From Fibrobacter sp. (lineage in GTDB: Bacteria; Fibrobacterota; Fibrobacteria; Fibrobacterales; Fibrobacteraceae): DNA of 64,000 nucleotides. The position numbers and the translations under genes are program-made. Below, piece by piece: positions 1-6,900 of the stretch (positions within the stretch are counted from its first letter, which is position 1; each line of letters starts with the position of its first letter). The DNA lies in the NCBI GenBank assembly GCA_024399035.1, contig JAKSID010000003.1, forward strand, positions 43,990 to 107,989, written 5' to 3'. The notes beneath the pieces are model-generated. The model ran no database searches. It had not been told where the DNA came from and saw nothing but the letters and a program-made list of their open reading frames with translations.

Positions 1-74
1 TTCTGTAAATGGTAACGGCGAACACCGCCCCCAGAAGGGCTCCAGAAATTATTGAAATCAACAATGGTAAACAT
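1..74 (-). CDS. Glycosyltransferase, N-terminal fragment (runs off the window)
   Basis: Only the first 24 codons are present, starting with ATG at 74-72 and leaving the window at base 1. The translation begins MFTIVDFNNFWSPSGGGVRR and continues YHLQ. A hydrophobic first strand followed by a Gly-rich loop and RRYH is typical of the N-terminal Rossmann domain of GT4-type glycosyltransferases, where the loop lies at the nucleotide-sugar/acceptor cleft. It lies 20 bases behind the primase-like gene on the same strand, so the two could share a transcript. No clear ribosome binding site is visible. The family call rests on a short stretch and is inference. Confidence 0.55.
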   Translation of the reverse strand, partial: MFTIVDFNNFWSPSGGGVRRYHLQ

Positions 75-94
75 TCTATGCTAACTAAAAGGCC

Positions 95-1981
95 TTAGCC
101 TTCTTCCTGCATTCTGTTGGAAAGCGGATCGATGGTCAAGTTACCTTGGTAGACCTGGCCGCTGCCCAAGCGCTTGGAGTCAACATTCAGGAACAGGTTC
201 CCGCCCTTAGATTCCAACCAGTAGACTGCGTCAGAATCGCGGAGATAAGCGCGGGGGCCAACAAGCCCGTTTTCAGAATCCACCAGTTCACCGCCCAAGA
301 ACAGCGGAATATCCACGGCTTTGTACAAATCGAGAATAATGGAGGATCTACGTTCGTGAATGTCGGTTAGATCAAAGTAATCTGTAATCTTTAGGTGGTC
401 AATGCCATCGATGAATACAACCAGGTTGGGATGATCCTTGGCTTCTTCCTTCAGGGTTGCAATAAACTCCATGTTGTCAAAGTCAGGCTGGTCATCCCAG
501 ATTTCAAGTCGGTTGCTGCGAACGAATCCCATCAGCTCACGAGTGGCTTCCAGAATCTTCTGGTTCACAGCTTCGTCTTCGCTTTGCTTGCGAACGGTTA
601 GCACTGATTCGCCAATAAGCATTGCAACCAGTCGGTCGAAAATCTGACGACGGGGAGTTTCGAGGGCAATGTAGATCAGCTTCAGGTTGGGATTGCTCTG
701 GATCAAATCTAAGGCCATGCTGGACATCAACGTAGTCTTCAAGCCGAAGGGCTTGGAGGATACATAGAAGCAACCGGACTGGATGCCGTCAATAGTCTTT
801 GTCAGCTTGGGGAAGGTACTCAAGGAATAGCCCACGCGAACGTCCGGCGGGCAGCCCATGGCGGTATCGAAGTTTTCCTTGATATCCTGCAAGAGCATAG
901 AACGGCGGTGGGTATGGACGGTGTCTTCTTCAGTCTGACAAATCAAATTGAGCAACTGGTCGGCACCGTTCTTGCGAACCACCTTGTCTACAGTTTCTTC
1001 CTTAGGAAGTACGATGGACTTAAACTTCAGATTCAGTTCTTCCGCCATCTTCAAGTATTTTTGAATGCGAAATTCTTGTTCGCGACGGTCCTGTTCACGA
1101 CGGAGAATGACGGTAACGGAATCTGCACCGCAAGCCTTCAGCTTGTACAAGTGGCTCAGGGAAAGTTCCTGGTACATGGTGGAAACCACGCCGGGAATGC
1201 CTGCCAGGTCGGCGGTCAATGCGTCAAAGAAACCTTCTACGATAATAGGCTTGCTGTTCTCTGCCTGAATGTTGAAAGGAATGTCGCTAGGACCGGAAGC
1301 GTAGGATACATAGGTGTGGTTGCTGTCTGCGTCGTCCAGAACGCGGCCGTACACAGAATGAATCAAACCCTTGGAGTTGCGGGCGGGAATGGTGATTCTC
1401 GGCTCGCGGTAGGCTTCTAGGTTGTCCAAGTAGAAATTGATCTGGTGGCGTTCGATGCCGGAGAGCATGCAGTAGCTTGCAAAGGGTTCCGGGTCGCCGC
1501 TATAATAGCCGATACCGTACAGTTGAGCCTGCCCAATGCTCCAGCCGCGGGACTGCAAAAATTCTGCAGAAGAAGGACTCTTGCAAGCAGCCCAATGGCA
1601 GTAACGCACAAAGTTTTCAAGGACCTTGGACTTTTCGCCGCCGATTTCCTTGATCCAGGGATGTTCATCCTGGCTCGGATCATGCTCGGGTTCCAATGTG
1701 CCTAGAAAATCCAATGCTTCGGCGCGAGCCTGCGGCTCTTCCATGCCGTTGAAACGGCTACGCATTACGAATTCGATCAAGTCGCCTTCACTTCCGCACT
1801 GCAGACAGCGATAACGCCAGTAACCCAAGGCGTCGTAGAAGAACAGGGATGTTTCTTCGGGAGAGTGGAAGGGGCAGCAAGCGATAAGGTTACGACCCCA
1901 ACGGCTCAGAGGGATTCCCAGCTGGCGCGGATGGGTCTTGGCTCGCATGATAATACCGGCATGTTCTTGATCTATAAGCAT
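95..1981 (-). CDS. CHC2 zinc finger / TOPRIM / RecA-fold protein (DnaG-DnaB-like, degenerate)
   Basis: A 628-residue primase-helicase relative resembling the T7 gp4/Twinkle layout. The N-terminal CHC2 zinc ribbon is intact, with Cys36, His39, Cys59 and Cys62. A TOPRIM-like region follows, with VEGFFDAL around residues 248-255 supplying the acidic residue. However, the expected DxD motif near 292-300 reads RREQDRRE, so metal binding is doubtful. The C-terminal RecA/DnaB-like domain has a weakened Walker A (SKPFGLKTT, about 409-417) lacking the usual first glycines, and a Walker B-like VVFIDGIDHL around 521-530. It therefore looks like a template-binding protein that may have lost primer synthesis. 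The ATG has AAAGGA upstream. It is divergent from ruvC across 54 bases. Function is not established. Confidence 0.75.
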   Translation of the reverse strand: MLIDQEHAGIIMRAKTHPRQLGIPLSRWGRNLIACCPFHSPEETSLFFYDALGYWRYRCLQCGSEGDLIEFVMRSRFNGMEEPQARAEALDFLGTLEPEHDPSQDEHPWIKEIGGEKSKVLENFVRYCHWAACKSPSSAEFLQSRGWSIGQAQLYGIGYYSGDPEPFASYCMLSGIERHQINFYLDNLEAYREPRITIPARNSKGLIHSVYGRVLDDADSNHTYVSYASGPSDIPFNIQAENSKPIIVEGFFDALTADLAGIPGVVSTMYQELSLSHLYKLKACGADSVTVILRREQDRREQEFRIQKYLKMAEELNLKFKSIVLPKEETVDKVVRKNGADQLLNLICQTEEDTVHTHRRSMLLQDIKENFDTAMGCPPDVRVGYSLSTFPKLTKTIDGIQSGCFYVSSKPFGLKTTLMSSMALDLIQSNPNLKLIYIALETPRRQIFDRLVAMLIGESVLTVRKQSEDEAVNQKILEATRELMGFVRSNRLEIWDDQPDFDNMEFIATLKEEAKDHPNLVVFIDGIDHLKITDYFDLTDIHERRSSIILDLYKAVDIPLFLGGELVDSENGLVGPRAYLRDSDAVYWLESKGGNLFLNVDSKRLGSGQVYQGNLTIDPLSNRMQEEG

Positions 1982-2035
1982 AACGGATTCCTTTTCTTAC
2001 TTCTAGAAATCTACATATTTTTTATTTTTCAAGGT

Positions 2036-2638
2036 ATGATTATTCTTGGGATTGACCCTGGTTCTATCACAACGGGGTATGCTTTTTTAGATACGGACGG
2101 GAAAAACCCGAAAGTCTTGGAATATGGCGTTCTTCATGCCGCCGAAACCAAGCCTTTGGAGGATCGTCTGCTGCATATCCTGACGGAACTGGAAAAACTG
2201 CTAGACAAGTACAAACCTCAGGCTTTGAGCATGGAGGGTGTTTTCTTCTACAAGAATCCTAAGAGTGCCTTGGTACTCGGCCATATCCGTGGTGCAGTCC
2301 TTGTGGCTTGCCGCCGCCGAGGAATGACATACAATGAGTATCCGCCAACGGTTGTCAAACAATCCATTACCGGAAAGGGCAGTGCTTCCAAGGATCAGGT
2401 GGCCAATATGGTTTTTGCCCGTCTTGGGATTGATAGAGGCGACTTGCCCTTGGATGCATCCGATGCTTTGGCTATTGCCTTGACCCACGCGAATCCCGCT
2501 CCCTTGGCGGGAGCCGTGGCTGCTTCCGGTTCAACAGGTTCTTCAAAGAAAAAAACGGGGCTCCTAACCCGAAAGAAAAAGGCAACCACAAAACAGTGGA
2601 TGGACTTGATTGAAAAAATGGGAGGAACTATTCAATGA
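2036..2638 (+). CDS. ruvC: Holliday junction endodeoxyribonuclease RuvC
   Basis: RuvC cleaves Holliday junctions symmetrically during recombination, together with RuvAB. The protein opens MIILGIDPGSITTGYA with the first catalytic Asp, has the SMEGVFF segment with the catalytic Glu, and ends its core with DASDALAIALTH carrying the last acidic residues. At 200 residues it is longer than the usual 160-175. The extra part is an Ala/Gly/Ser-rich linker followed by a Lys-rich tail. I start it at the ATG at 2036, because the longer reading frame upstream encodes nothing family-like and the conserved strand begins here. AAGG lies directly against the ATG, so the ribosome site is poor. ruvA and ruvB are not nearby. 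Confidence 0.93.
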   Translation: MIILGIDPGSITTGYAFLDTDGKNPKVLEYGVLHAAETKPLEDRLLHILTELEKLLDKYKPQALSMEGVFFYKNPKSALVLGHIRGAVLVACRRRGMTYNEYPPTVVKQSITGKGSASKDQVANMVFARLGIDRGDLPLDASDALAIALTHANPAPLAGAVAASGSTGSSKKKTGLLTRKKKATTKQWMDLIEKMGGTIQ

Positions 2639-3303
2639 TAGATTGCTATGGTTTCCGCAATGCAGAATCCCCTGATTTTGAGAATATCGAGGGTTACTTT
2701 GTTGACAAAGAGGTTCTTCCTTTTTATAACAAACTAAAAGAGCGCTTGGCAGGGGAAGGCTACGCCCTTCGTTTGGAATCTGCCTACAGGCCCTTTGAAC
2801 GTCAGCTTAGCATTTGGAACCGTAAGGCCTCCGGAGAATTGAAACTCTTGGATGCTAGCGGCAATCCTATGGAACGCCCGGCTGACGAAGAACAACTGAT
2901 GTACGCCATTCTGACCTGGTCCGCTCTCCCGGGAGCAAGCCGCCATCACTTAGGTTCTGACTTGGACGTGGTGGATGGCAACGCCTGCCCCGAAGGTTAT
3001 GAAGTGCAGCTGACGCCTGCAGAATGCAATGGCATGTTTGCTCCCTTCCACAAGAAACTGACTGAACTGATGGATGCTGACGAAACTTTCGGCTTTAGCC
3101 GTGTGTTTGTTCCCGGTCGTGGAAAAATCCAACCTGAAATGTGGCATATCGCTCATTTGCCGACTTCCAGAAAGCGTCTGGAAAACTTTTCCTTGGCAGA
3201 GCTTCGCTCCATTTACGAACGTACGGACATTGCCTGCAAATCCGCCTTGCTAGATAATTTGGAACGCCTTGCAGACGATTACATCTATCCCTATTTCATT
3301 TAG
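2635..3303 (+). CDS. M15-family peptidase (D-alanyl-D-alanine carboxypeptidase VanY-like)
   Basis: A 222-residue zinc peptidase of the LAS/M15 superfamily. The signatures are SRHHLGSDLDVVD (the SxHxxGxAxD zinc motif) and EMWHIAH (the ExxH motif with the catalytic Glu and third zinc ligand). Family members trim D-Ala or D-Ala-D-Ala from peptidoglycan peptides. No signal peptide is visible, so it may act in the cytoplasm on recycled muropeptides. Its ATG overlaps the ruvC stop (ATGA), showing translational coupling. The next gene is an amidase on similar substrates, which supports a cell-wall recycling role. The exact bond cut is unknown. Confidence 0.85.
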   Translation: MIDCYGFRNAESPDFENIEGYFVDKEVLPFYNKLKERLAGEGYALRLESAYRPFERQLSIWNRKASGELKLLDASGNPMERPADEEQLMYAILTWSALPGASRHHLGSDLDVVDGNACPEGYEVQLTPAECNGMFAPFHKKLTELMDADETFGFSRVFVPGRGKIQPEMWHIAHLPTSRKRLENFSLAELRSIYERTDIACKSALLDNLERLADDYIYPYFI

Positions 3304-3310
3304 GTTAACG

Positions 3311-4027
3311 ATGGAATTTGCAGAAGAAACTCGTGGTCGTTTTCGCTTGCCCCTTGAAGTTTATGGGCGCTCCGTTCTTGGGGCTCCCTTGCATTATGTG
3401 CCTTGCTCTGGTCCTTGCCGCATATTGGTAATGGCCGGGATTCACGGTGAGGAACCGGAAACAACGTTCCTTTTGAGCCGCGCCCTTCGTGCTTTCGAAA
3501 CGTCCCTGAAGGATGTGGCTTTTGTGCTGTGTGCCAACCCTGATGGTATGACCTTAGGGACCCGCGGAAATGCCAATGGGGTGGACCTCAACCGCAATTT
3601 CCCTACTTCAAATTGGAGTCCGGATCCTGTTTCCTCCCGTTCCGTTTTAGAAGCCCCTAGGGATACGCTTTTGTCGGCTGGTTCCGCCGCCGGTAGCGAG
3701 CCGGAAACCTGCGCCCTCCTCAATCTGATTCAGCAACTGCGACCGACCTCCATAGTATCTATGCATGCCCCAATCGCCTGCGTAGACGCCCCTGCAAGGA
3801 CTGAACTGGTGAACTCCTTGTGCGAATGCTTCAACTTGCCTTGGCAGGCAGATATAGGCTATCCTACGCCTGGAAGCTTGGGCACCTGGTGCAAGGAACG
3901 CTGCGCCGCAGCAAATGCCCCAGACGGCCCCCTAGAGTGCGTTACCCTGGAACTGCCTAGAATGTCTCCGGAAGCTCTCTTTGACCGCTTTGGCGCGGCC
4001 TTTGCAGACCTCCTTGCTTGCCTATAG
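3311..4027 (+). CDS. mpaA: Murein peptide amidase A-like zinc carboxypeptidase (M14)
   Basis: A 238-residue M14-family protein. MpaA removes meso-diaminopimelate from muropeptides in the cytoplasm. The zinc ligands are in GIHGEEPE (HxxE) and SMHAP (third ligand). The substrate-binding GVDLNRNFP loop and the late catalytic Glu in VTLELPR are also present. I chose the ATG at 3311, seven bases after the stop of the M15 gene, with TAGG as a weak ribosome site. A Ser/Ala-rich insertion sits between the Asn-Arg loop and the third zinc ligand. It is the last gene of the ruvC-led run, followed by a two-way terminator. The symbol is assigned by family resemblance only. Confidence 0.75.
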   Translation: MEFAEETRGRFRLPLEVYGRSVLGAPLHYVPCSGPCRILVMAGIHGEEPETTFLLSRALRAFETSLKDVAFVLCANPDGMTLGTRGNANGVDLNRNFPTSNWSPDPVSSRSVLEAPRDTLLSAGSAAGSEPETCALLNLIQQLRPTSIVSMHAPIACVDAPARTELVNSLCECFNLPWQADIGYPTPGSLGTWCKERCAAANAPDGPLECVTLELPRMSPEALFDRFGAAFADLLACL

Positions 4028-4058
4028 AATGCGGAGTCGAATCGTCGCACATAAAAGA

Positions 4059-4082
4059 AAGGCCCCCGTTTCCGGGAGCCTT
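4059..4082. terminator. Two-way intrinsic terminator between mpaA-like gene and pssA
   Basis: AAGGCcCCCG pairs with CGGGaGCCTT around a three- to four-base loop. The stem is followed by TTTT on the + strand and preceded by AAAGAAA, giving T-rich sequence on the - strand. It separates two convergent genes. Confidence 0.75.
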
Positions 4083-4101
4083 TTCTAAAATCCAATAAGA
4101 C

Positions 4102-4905
4102 TTATTTCTTGGCTGCTTCAGCTTCTGCTTCGGCAATAATCTGCTTGCGGTTGGCGATGCCCAAACCGAAACCGATGACGATGTAGCAGGCCATGAGCAA
4201 CAGCAGGAATTCGGTAACGAAAGGAATCTTTTCGGAAACGAAAGTGAAGCCGCTGATGTAGGTAATGATGATCATGACGATCTGGAAGATGTTGAGAGCC
4301 TGGCTCTTGCGGGGCTGGAGCTTGGGCAAGAACAGAGGGCTGACCATCATAATGCCGGTGACCAACAGTACAAAAATGGGAATGAAAATAACGGTGCTGT
4401 TCGGGTCTGCGAAGATTCCCTTGGACTTGAGGAAAACGACCAGCACTGCGTTGATGCCGCCTGCAAAGGTAGAGGGCAGGCCAGAGAAGTGGTGGTGGTA
4501 GGAATCTGCGTCGCAGGCATTATACTTGGCCAGACGCATTGCTGCACAAAGTACGTAAATAGCGAATGCAACAATCATCAAAACGAAGTTGTTCTGGAAC
4601 CATTCCGGAGACATGGTCTTGTAGGTGAAGAATACGGTAAATGCCGGTGCTACACCGAATGCGATCAAGTCGGCAAGGCTGTCGAACTGAGCTCCGAATT
4701 CGGAACTGGCATTGACCAATCGAGCTGCAAAGCCATCTAACTTATCGAGAAGAGCACAAAGAACAATAAAGTATGCGCCCATACGAATCGGGTCGGCGGT
4801 TGTGAAAGAACTGAATGCTCCGGTAACCCAGCAAATCGCAAAAACACCCAGCAAAAAGTTCATGCTAGTAAATGCGTTCGGCAGAATAAAACGAGACTTT
4901 CCCAT
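4102..4905 (-). CDS. pssA: CDP-diacylglycerol--serine O-phosphatidyltransferase
   Basis: This membrane enzyme makes phosphatidylserine from CDP-diacylglycerol and serine, the first committed step to phosphatidylethanolamine. The CDP-alcohol phosphatidyltransferase motif is complete: Asp54, Asp57-Gly58, Ala61-Arg62, Gly71, Asp75 and Asp79 in exact spacing. Around it are about six to eight hydrophobic segments, and the 267 residues end in a short Glu/Ala/Lys tail. The ATG has GAGG upstream and a TAATATTTT-like box behind it. The partner decarboxylase psd lies at 60216. Serine as acceptor is inferred from overall similarity to the PssA subfamily rather than PgsA. Confidence 0.88.
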   Translation of the reverse strand: MGKSRFILPNAFTSMNFLLGVFAICWVTGAFSSFTTADPIRMGAYFIVLCALLDKLDGFAARLVNASSEFGAQFDSLADLIAFGVAPAFTVFFTYKTMSPEWFQNNFVLMIVAFAIYVLCAAMRLAKYNACDADSYHHHFSGLPSTFAGGINAVLVVFLKSKGIFADPNSTVIFIPIFVLLVTGIMMVSPLFLPKLQPRKSQALNIFQIVMIIITYISGFTFVSEKIPFVTEFLLLLMACYIVIGFGLGIANRKQIIAEAEAEAAKK

Positions 4906-4963
4906 TCAAAACCTCTACTAAAATATTACAGAGAAAAAGATAGATTTTTTGAAACCCAAAAAC

Positions 4964-4996
4964 CAAAAAAAAACGCCCCATAAGGACGTTTTTTCT
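4964..4996. terminator. Intrinsic terminator after the binding-protein gene
   Basis: An A tract, ACGCCC, a short loop, GGACGT and a T tract form a stem with one internal mismatch. It lies just past the stop of the - strand solute-binding protein and could act on both strands. Confidence 0.6.
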
Positions 4997-5020
4997 CTGA
5001 ATAATAATCCGGAAATTCGA

Positions 5021-6787
5021 TTATTTAGCGGGCTTAATTCCCCAGAGAGCCTTAACACCTGCTGCCACGATAAGAATCTGGGGCGGAGCATAGGGGTTTT
5101 CTTCGGTGGGGTAGTTGGTCCAGTGCTTGGTGGAGAACTGATAGTACTGAGTCGGACGGTACATGACCGGCAGTACAGGAATGGTTTCCATGAAAATCTT
5201 GTTCAGCTGGCGATAAGCTTCTGCAAGTTCCTTTTCATCGGTGATGCTAGGAATCTGGAGAATCAGCTTGTCGGCTTCTGCATTCTGGTAGCGGCCCTGG
5301 TTAGAGAAGGCGTCTTCGCCTACAGGCTTGTAGGAGTCGGTGCTCATAATCTGTTCAAAGCGGTTCCAGGGTGTTGCTGCAGAAAGTTCAGCAGTCTGAG
5401 TCTTCATGACAAGGTCGAAGGTGCCAAGGCGGAGATCCTTGTCCCAGACACTGTAGTCCACAAACTTTTCTTCGGTGGAAAGACCGATGTCCTTGAAGGA
5501 TTCGATGACAACCTTGATTGCGTCTTCCCAGTCGGTCCAACCCTGCGGGCATTCGATGGTGAGGGGGCGGATAGCCTTGCCCTTCTTATCAAGGAGCTTA
5601 CCATTTGCATCCCAGCTGTAGCCTGCTTCGGTAAGGATCGCCTTTGCCTTTTCGGTGTCATAGCTGTAACCGTAGGCGTCGGCGTCTTCCTTGACAAAGT
5701 ACTTGGATTCGGTGCCGAAGGGCAGAATGAAACCGGGCTGAATAGCTGTGGTGTAGTTGGAAACTGCGCGAGACTTGATCTTCTCGAAGTTGATGGCGTG
5801 GATCATGGCGCGGCGGATGGCCACGTCATTGAACGGCTCCTTCTGGTGCTGGATGAAAAGCGTAGTAATGGAACCCGGCTGGTGGTAGGGCTCATTTCGG
5901 CTCCAGGCACGGATGCTGTCTTTGGCCTTGTCCCAGATGCGGGGCAGGAACACAGAAGACATGTCCAGGTTGCCCTTGGTCATTGCACTATTAAAGTGGT
6001 TGTTTCCAGTGTAGAGGGAGTGAATGATATACTTGGGAGCAGGCTTCTGACCGTTGTACTTGGCGTTGCCCCAGTAGTTATCATTGCGTTCCAGAACGAT
6101 CTGGTCGGGAGAGAATGTCTTAAGATTGTACGGACCAGAGACGACCGGAAGAGAGTCGTTCTTGAATTCCGTAATCTTTTCCATGCTGTAACCCTTGCCG
6201 GACTTGGCTGCCTGGATCAGTGGCTCGAATACAGCCTTGGGCAAGATAGATGTTTCAGCAATGGCGTTCAAGATGATGAGCGGATTCTTGATCGAACCAA
6301 AGTTGAAATAAATATTGTTGTTTCCGTCGGATGTTACAGAACTCAGGAACTTCCAGTTTCCATGACGGGAGGTCGGCAGCAGGGAGTCAATCTTAAAGGT
6401 GTAGACAACGTCATCCACGGTGACCGGTGTGCCATCGTTCCACTTAGCCCTGGTGTCTAGATGCACGGTGATGTTGGAATCGGTAATCTTATAGCTATCG
6501 CCAAGCATGGGTTCCAGTTCGCCGGAATGCTGGTTGTAAGCATAAAGTGCTTCGTAGCTTAAGCGGACGTTGCCGTCAACCGGGAAATTGGGATCGTAAT
6601 CCAACGGATTAAAGGTTGACGGGGGAGCCCAGTCGAAGCCTCCGATGTACAGAGTCTCGTTGCGAGGATACTCCTGAGATTCGGTTTCGGCAACTTCTTT
6701 TTTCTCCTCGTTGCAGCCAACGAGGACTAGGGTGCCGAGAGCAATCGAGGCAATCGATAATGTGTTAAAGATCTTGTTAAAGCTCAT
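5021..6787 (-). CDS. ABC transporter substrate-binding lipoprotein, family 5 (oligopeptide type)
   Basis: A 588-residue extracytoplasmic solute-binding protein of the DppA/OppA type. The N-terminus is a signal peptide with lipobox LVGC, so Cys25 would be lipidated. The mature part has the family 5 hallmarks: LRLSYEALYAYN-like early region, AKWNDGTPVTVDDVVYTFK, and DVAIRRAMIHAINFEKI. Family members deliver peptides, nickel or other small solutes to ABC permeases. No permease or ATPase gene is adjacent, so the ligand cannot be guessed from context. The gene stands alone between two terminators, and GGAAG lies before the ATG. Confidence 0.88.
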   Translation of the reverse strand: MSFNKIFNTLSIASIALGTLVLVGCNEEKKEVAETESQEYPRNETLYIGGFDWAPPSTFNPLDYDPNFPVDGNVRLSYEALYAYNQHSGELEPMLGDSYKITDSNITVHLDTRAKWNDGTPVTVDDVVYTFKIDSLLPTSRHGNWKFLSSVTSDGNNNIYFNFGSIKNPLIILNAIAETSILPKAVFEPLIQAAKSGKGYSMEKITEFKNDSLPVVSGPYNLKTFSPDQIVLERNDNYWGNAKYNGQKPAPKYIIHSLYTGNNHFNSAMTKGNLDMSSVFLPRIWDKAKDSIRAWSRNEPYHQPGSITTLFIQHQKEPFNDVAIRRAMIHAINFEKIKSRAVSNYTTAIQPGFILPFGTESKYFVKEDADAYGYSYDTEKAKAILTEAGYSWDANGKLLDKKGKAIRPLTIECPQGWTDWEDAIKVVIESFKDIGLSTEEKFVDYSVWDKDLRLGTFDLVMKTQTAELSAATPWNRFEQIMSTDSYKPVGEDAFSNQGRYQNAEADKLILQIPSITDEKELAEAYRQLNKIFMETIPVLPVMYRPTQYYQFSTKHWTNYPTEENPYAPPQILIVAAGVKALWGIKPAK

Positions 6788-6866
6788 CGTTCTTCCATGA
6801 ATATATTCAATAGAAATTTAGTGAGATTTACTAGAAAAAACCACCAATTTTTGTTTACACTACCTG

Positions 6867-6894
6867 AAAAAAGCACCAAAAAAGGTGCGTTTTC
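6867..6894 (-). terminator. Terminator after the TPR/propeller gene
   Basis: GCACC-AAAAAA-GGTGC stem-loop at 6873-6888, followed on the - strand by six T residues (A tract at 6867-6872). It lies directly beyond the stop of the propeller gene. Confidence 0.7.
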
Positions 6895-6900
6895 ATAATA

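Noticed and set aside
4949..6460. Long open frame (503 codons) on the + strand
   Set aside because: Lies wholly antisense to the solute-binding protein, has Val/Gly/Leu-rich composition typical of a reversed coding strand, and no family features.
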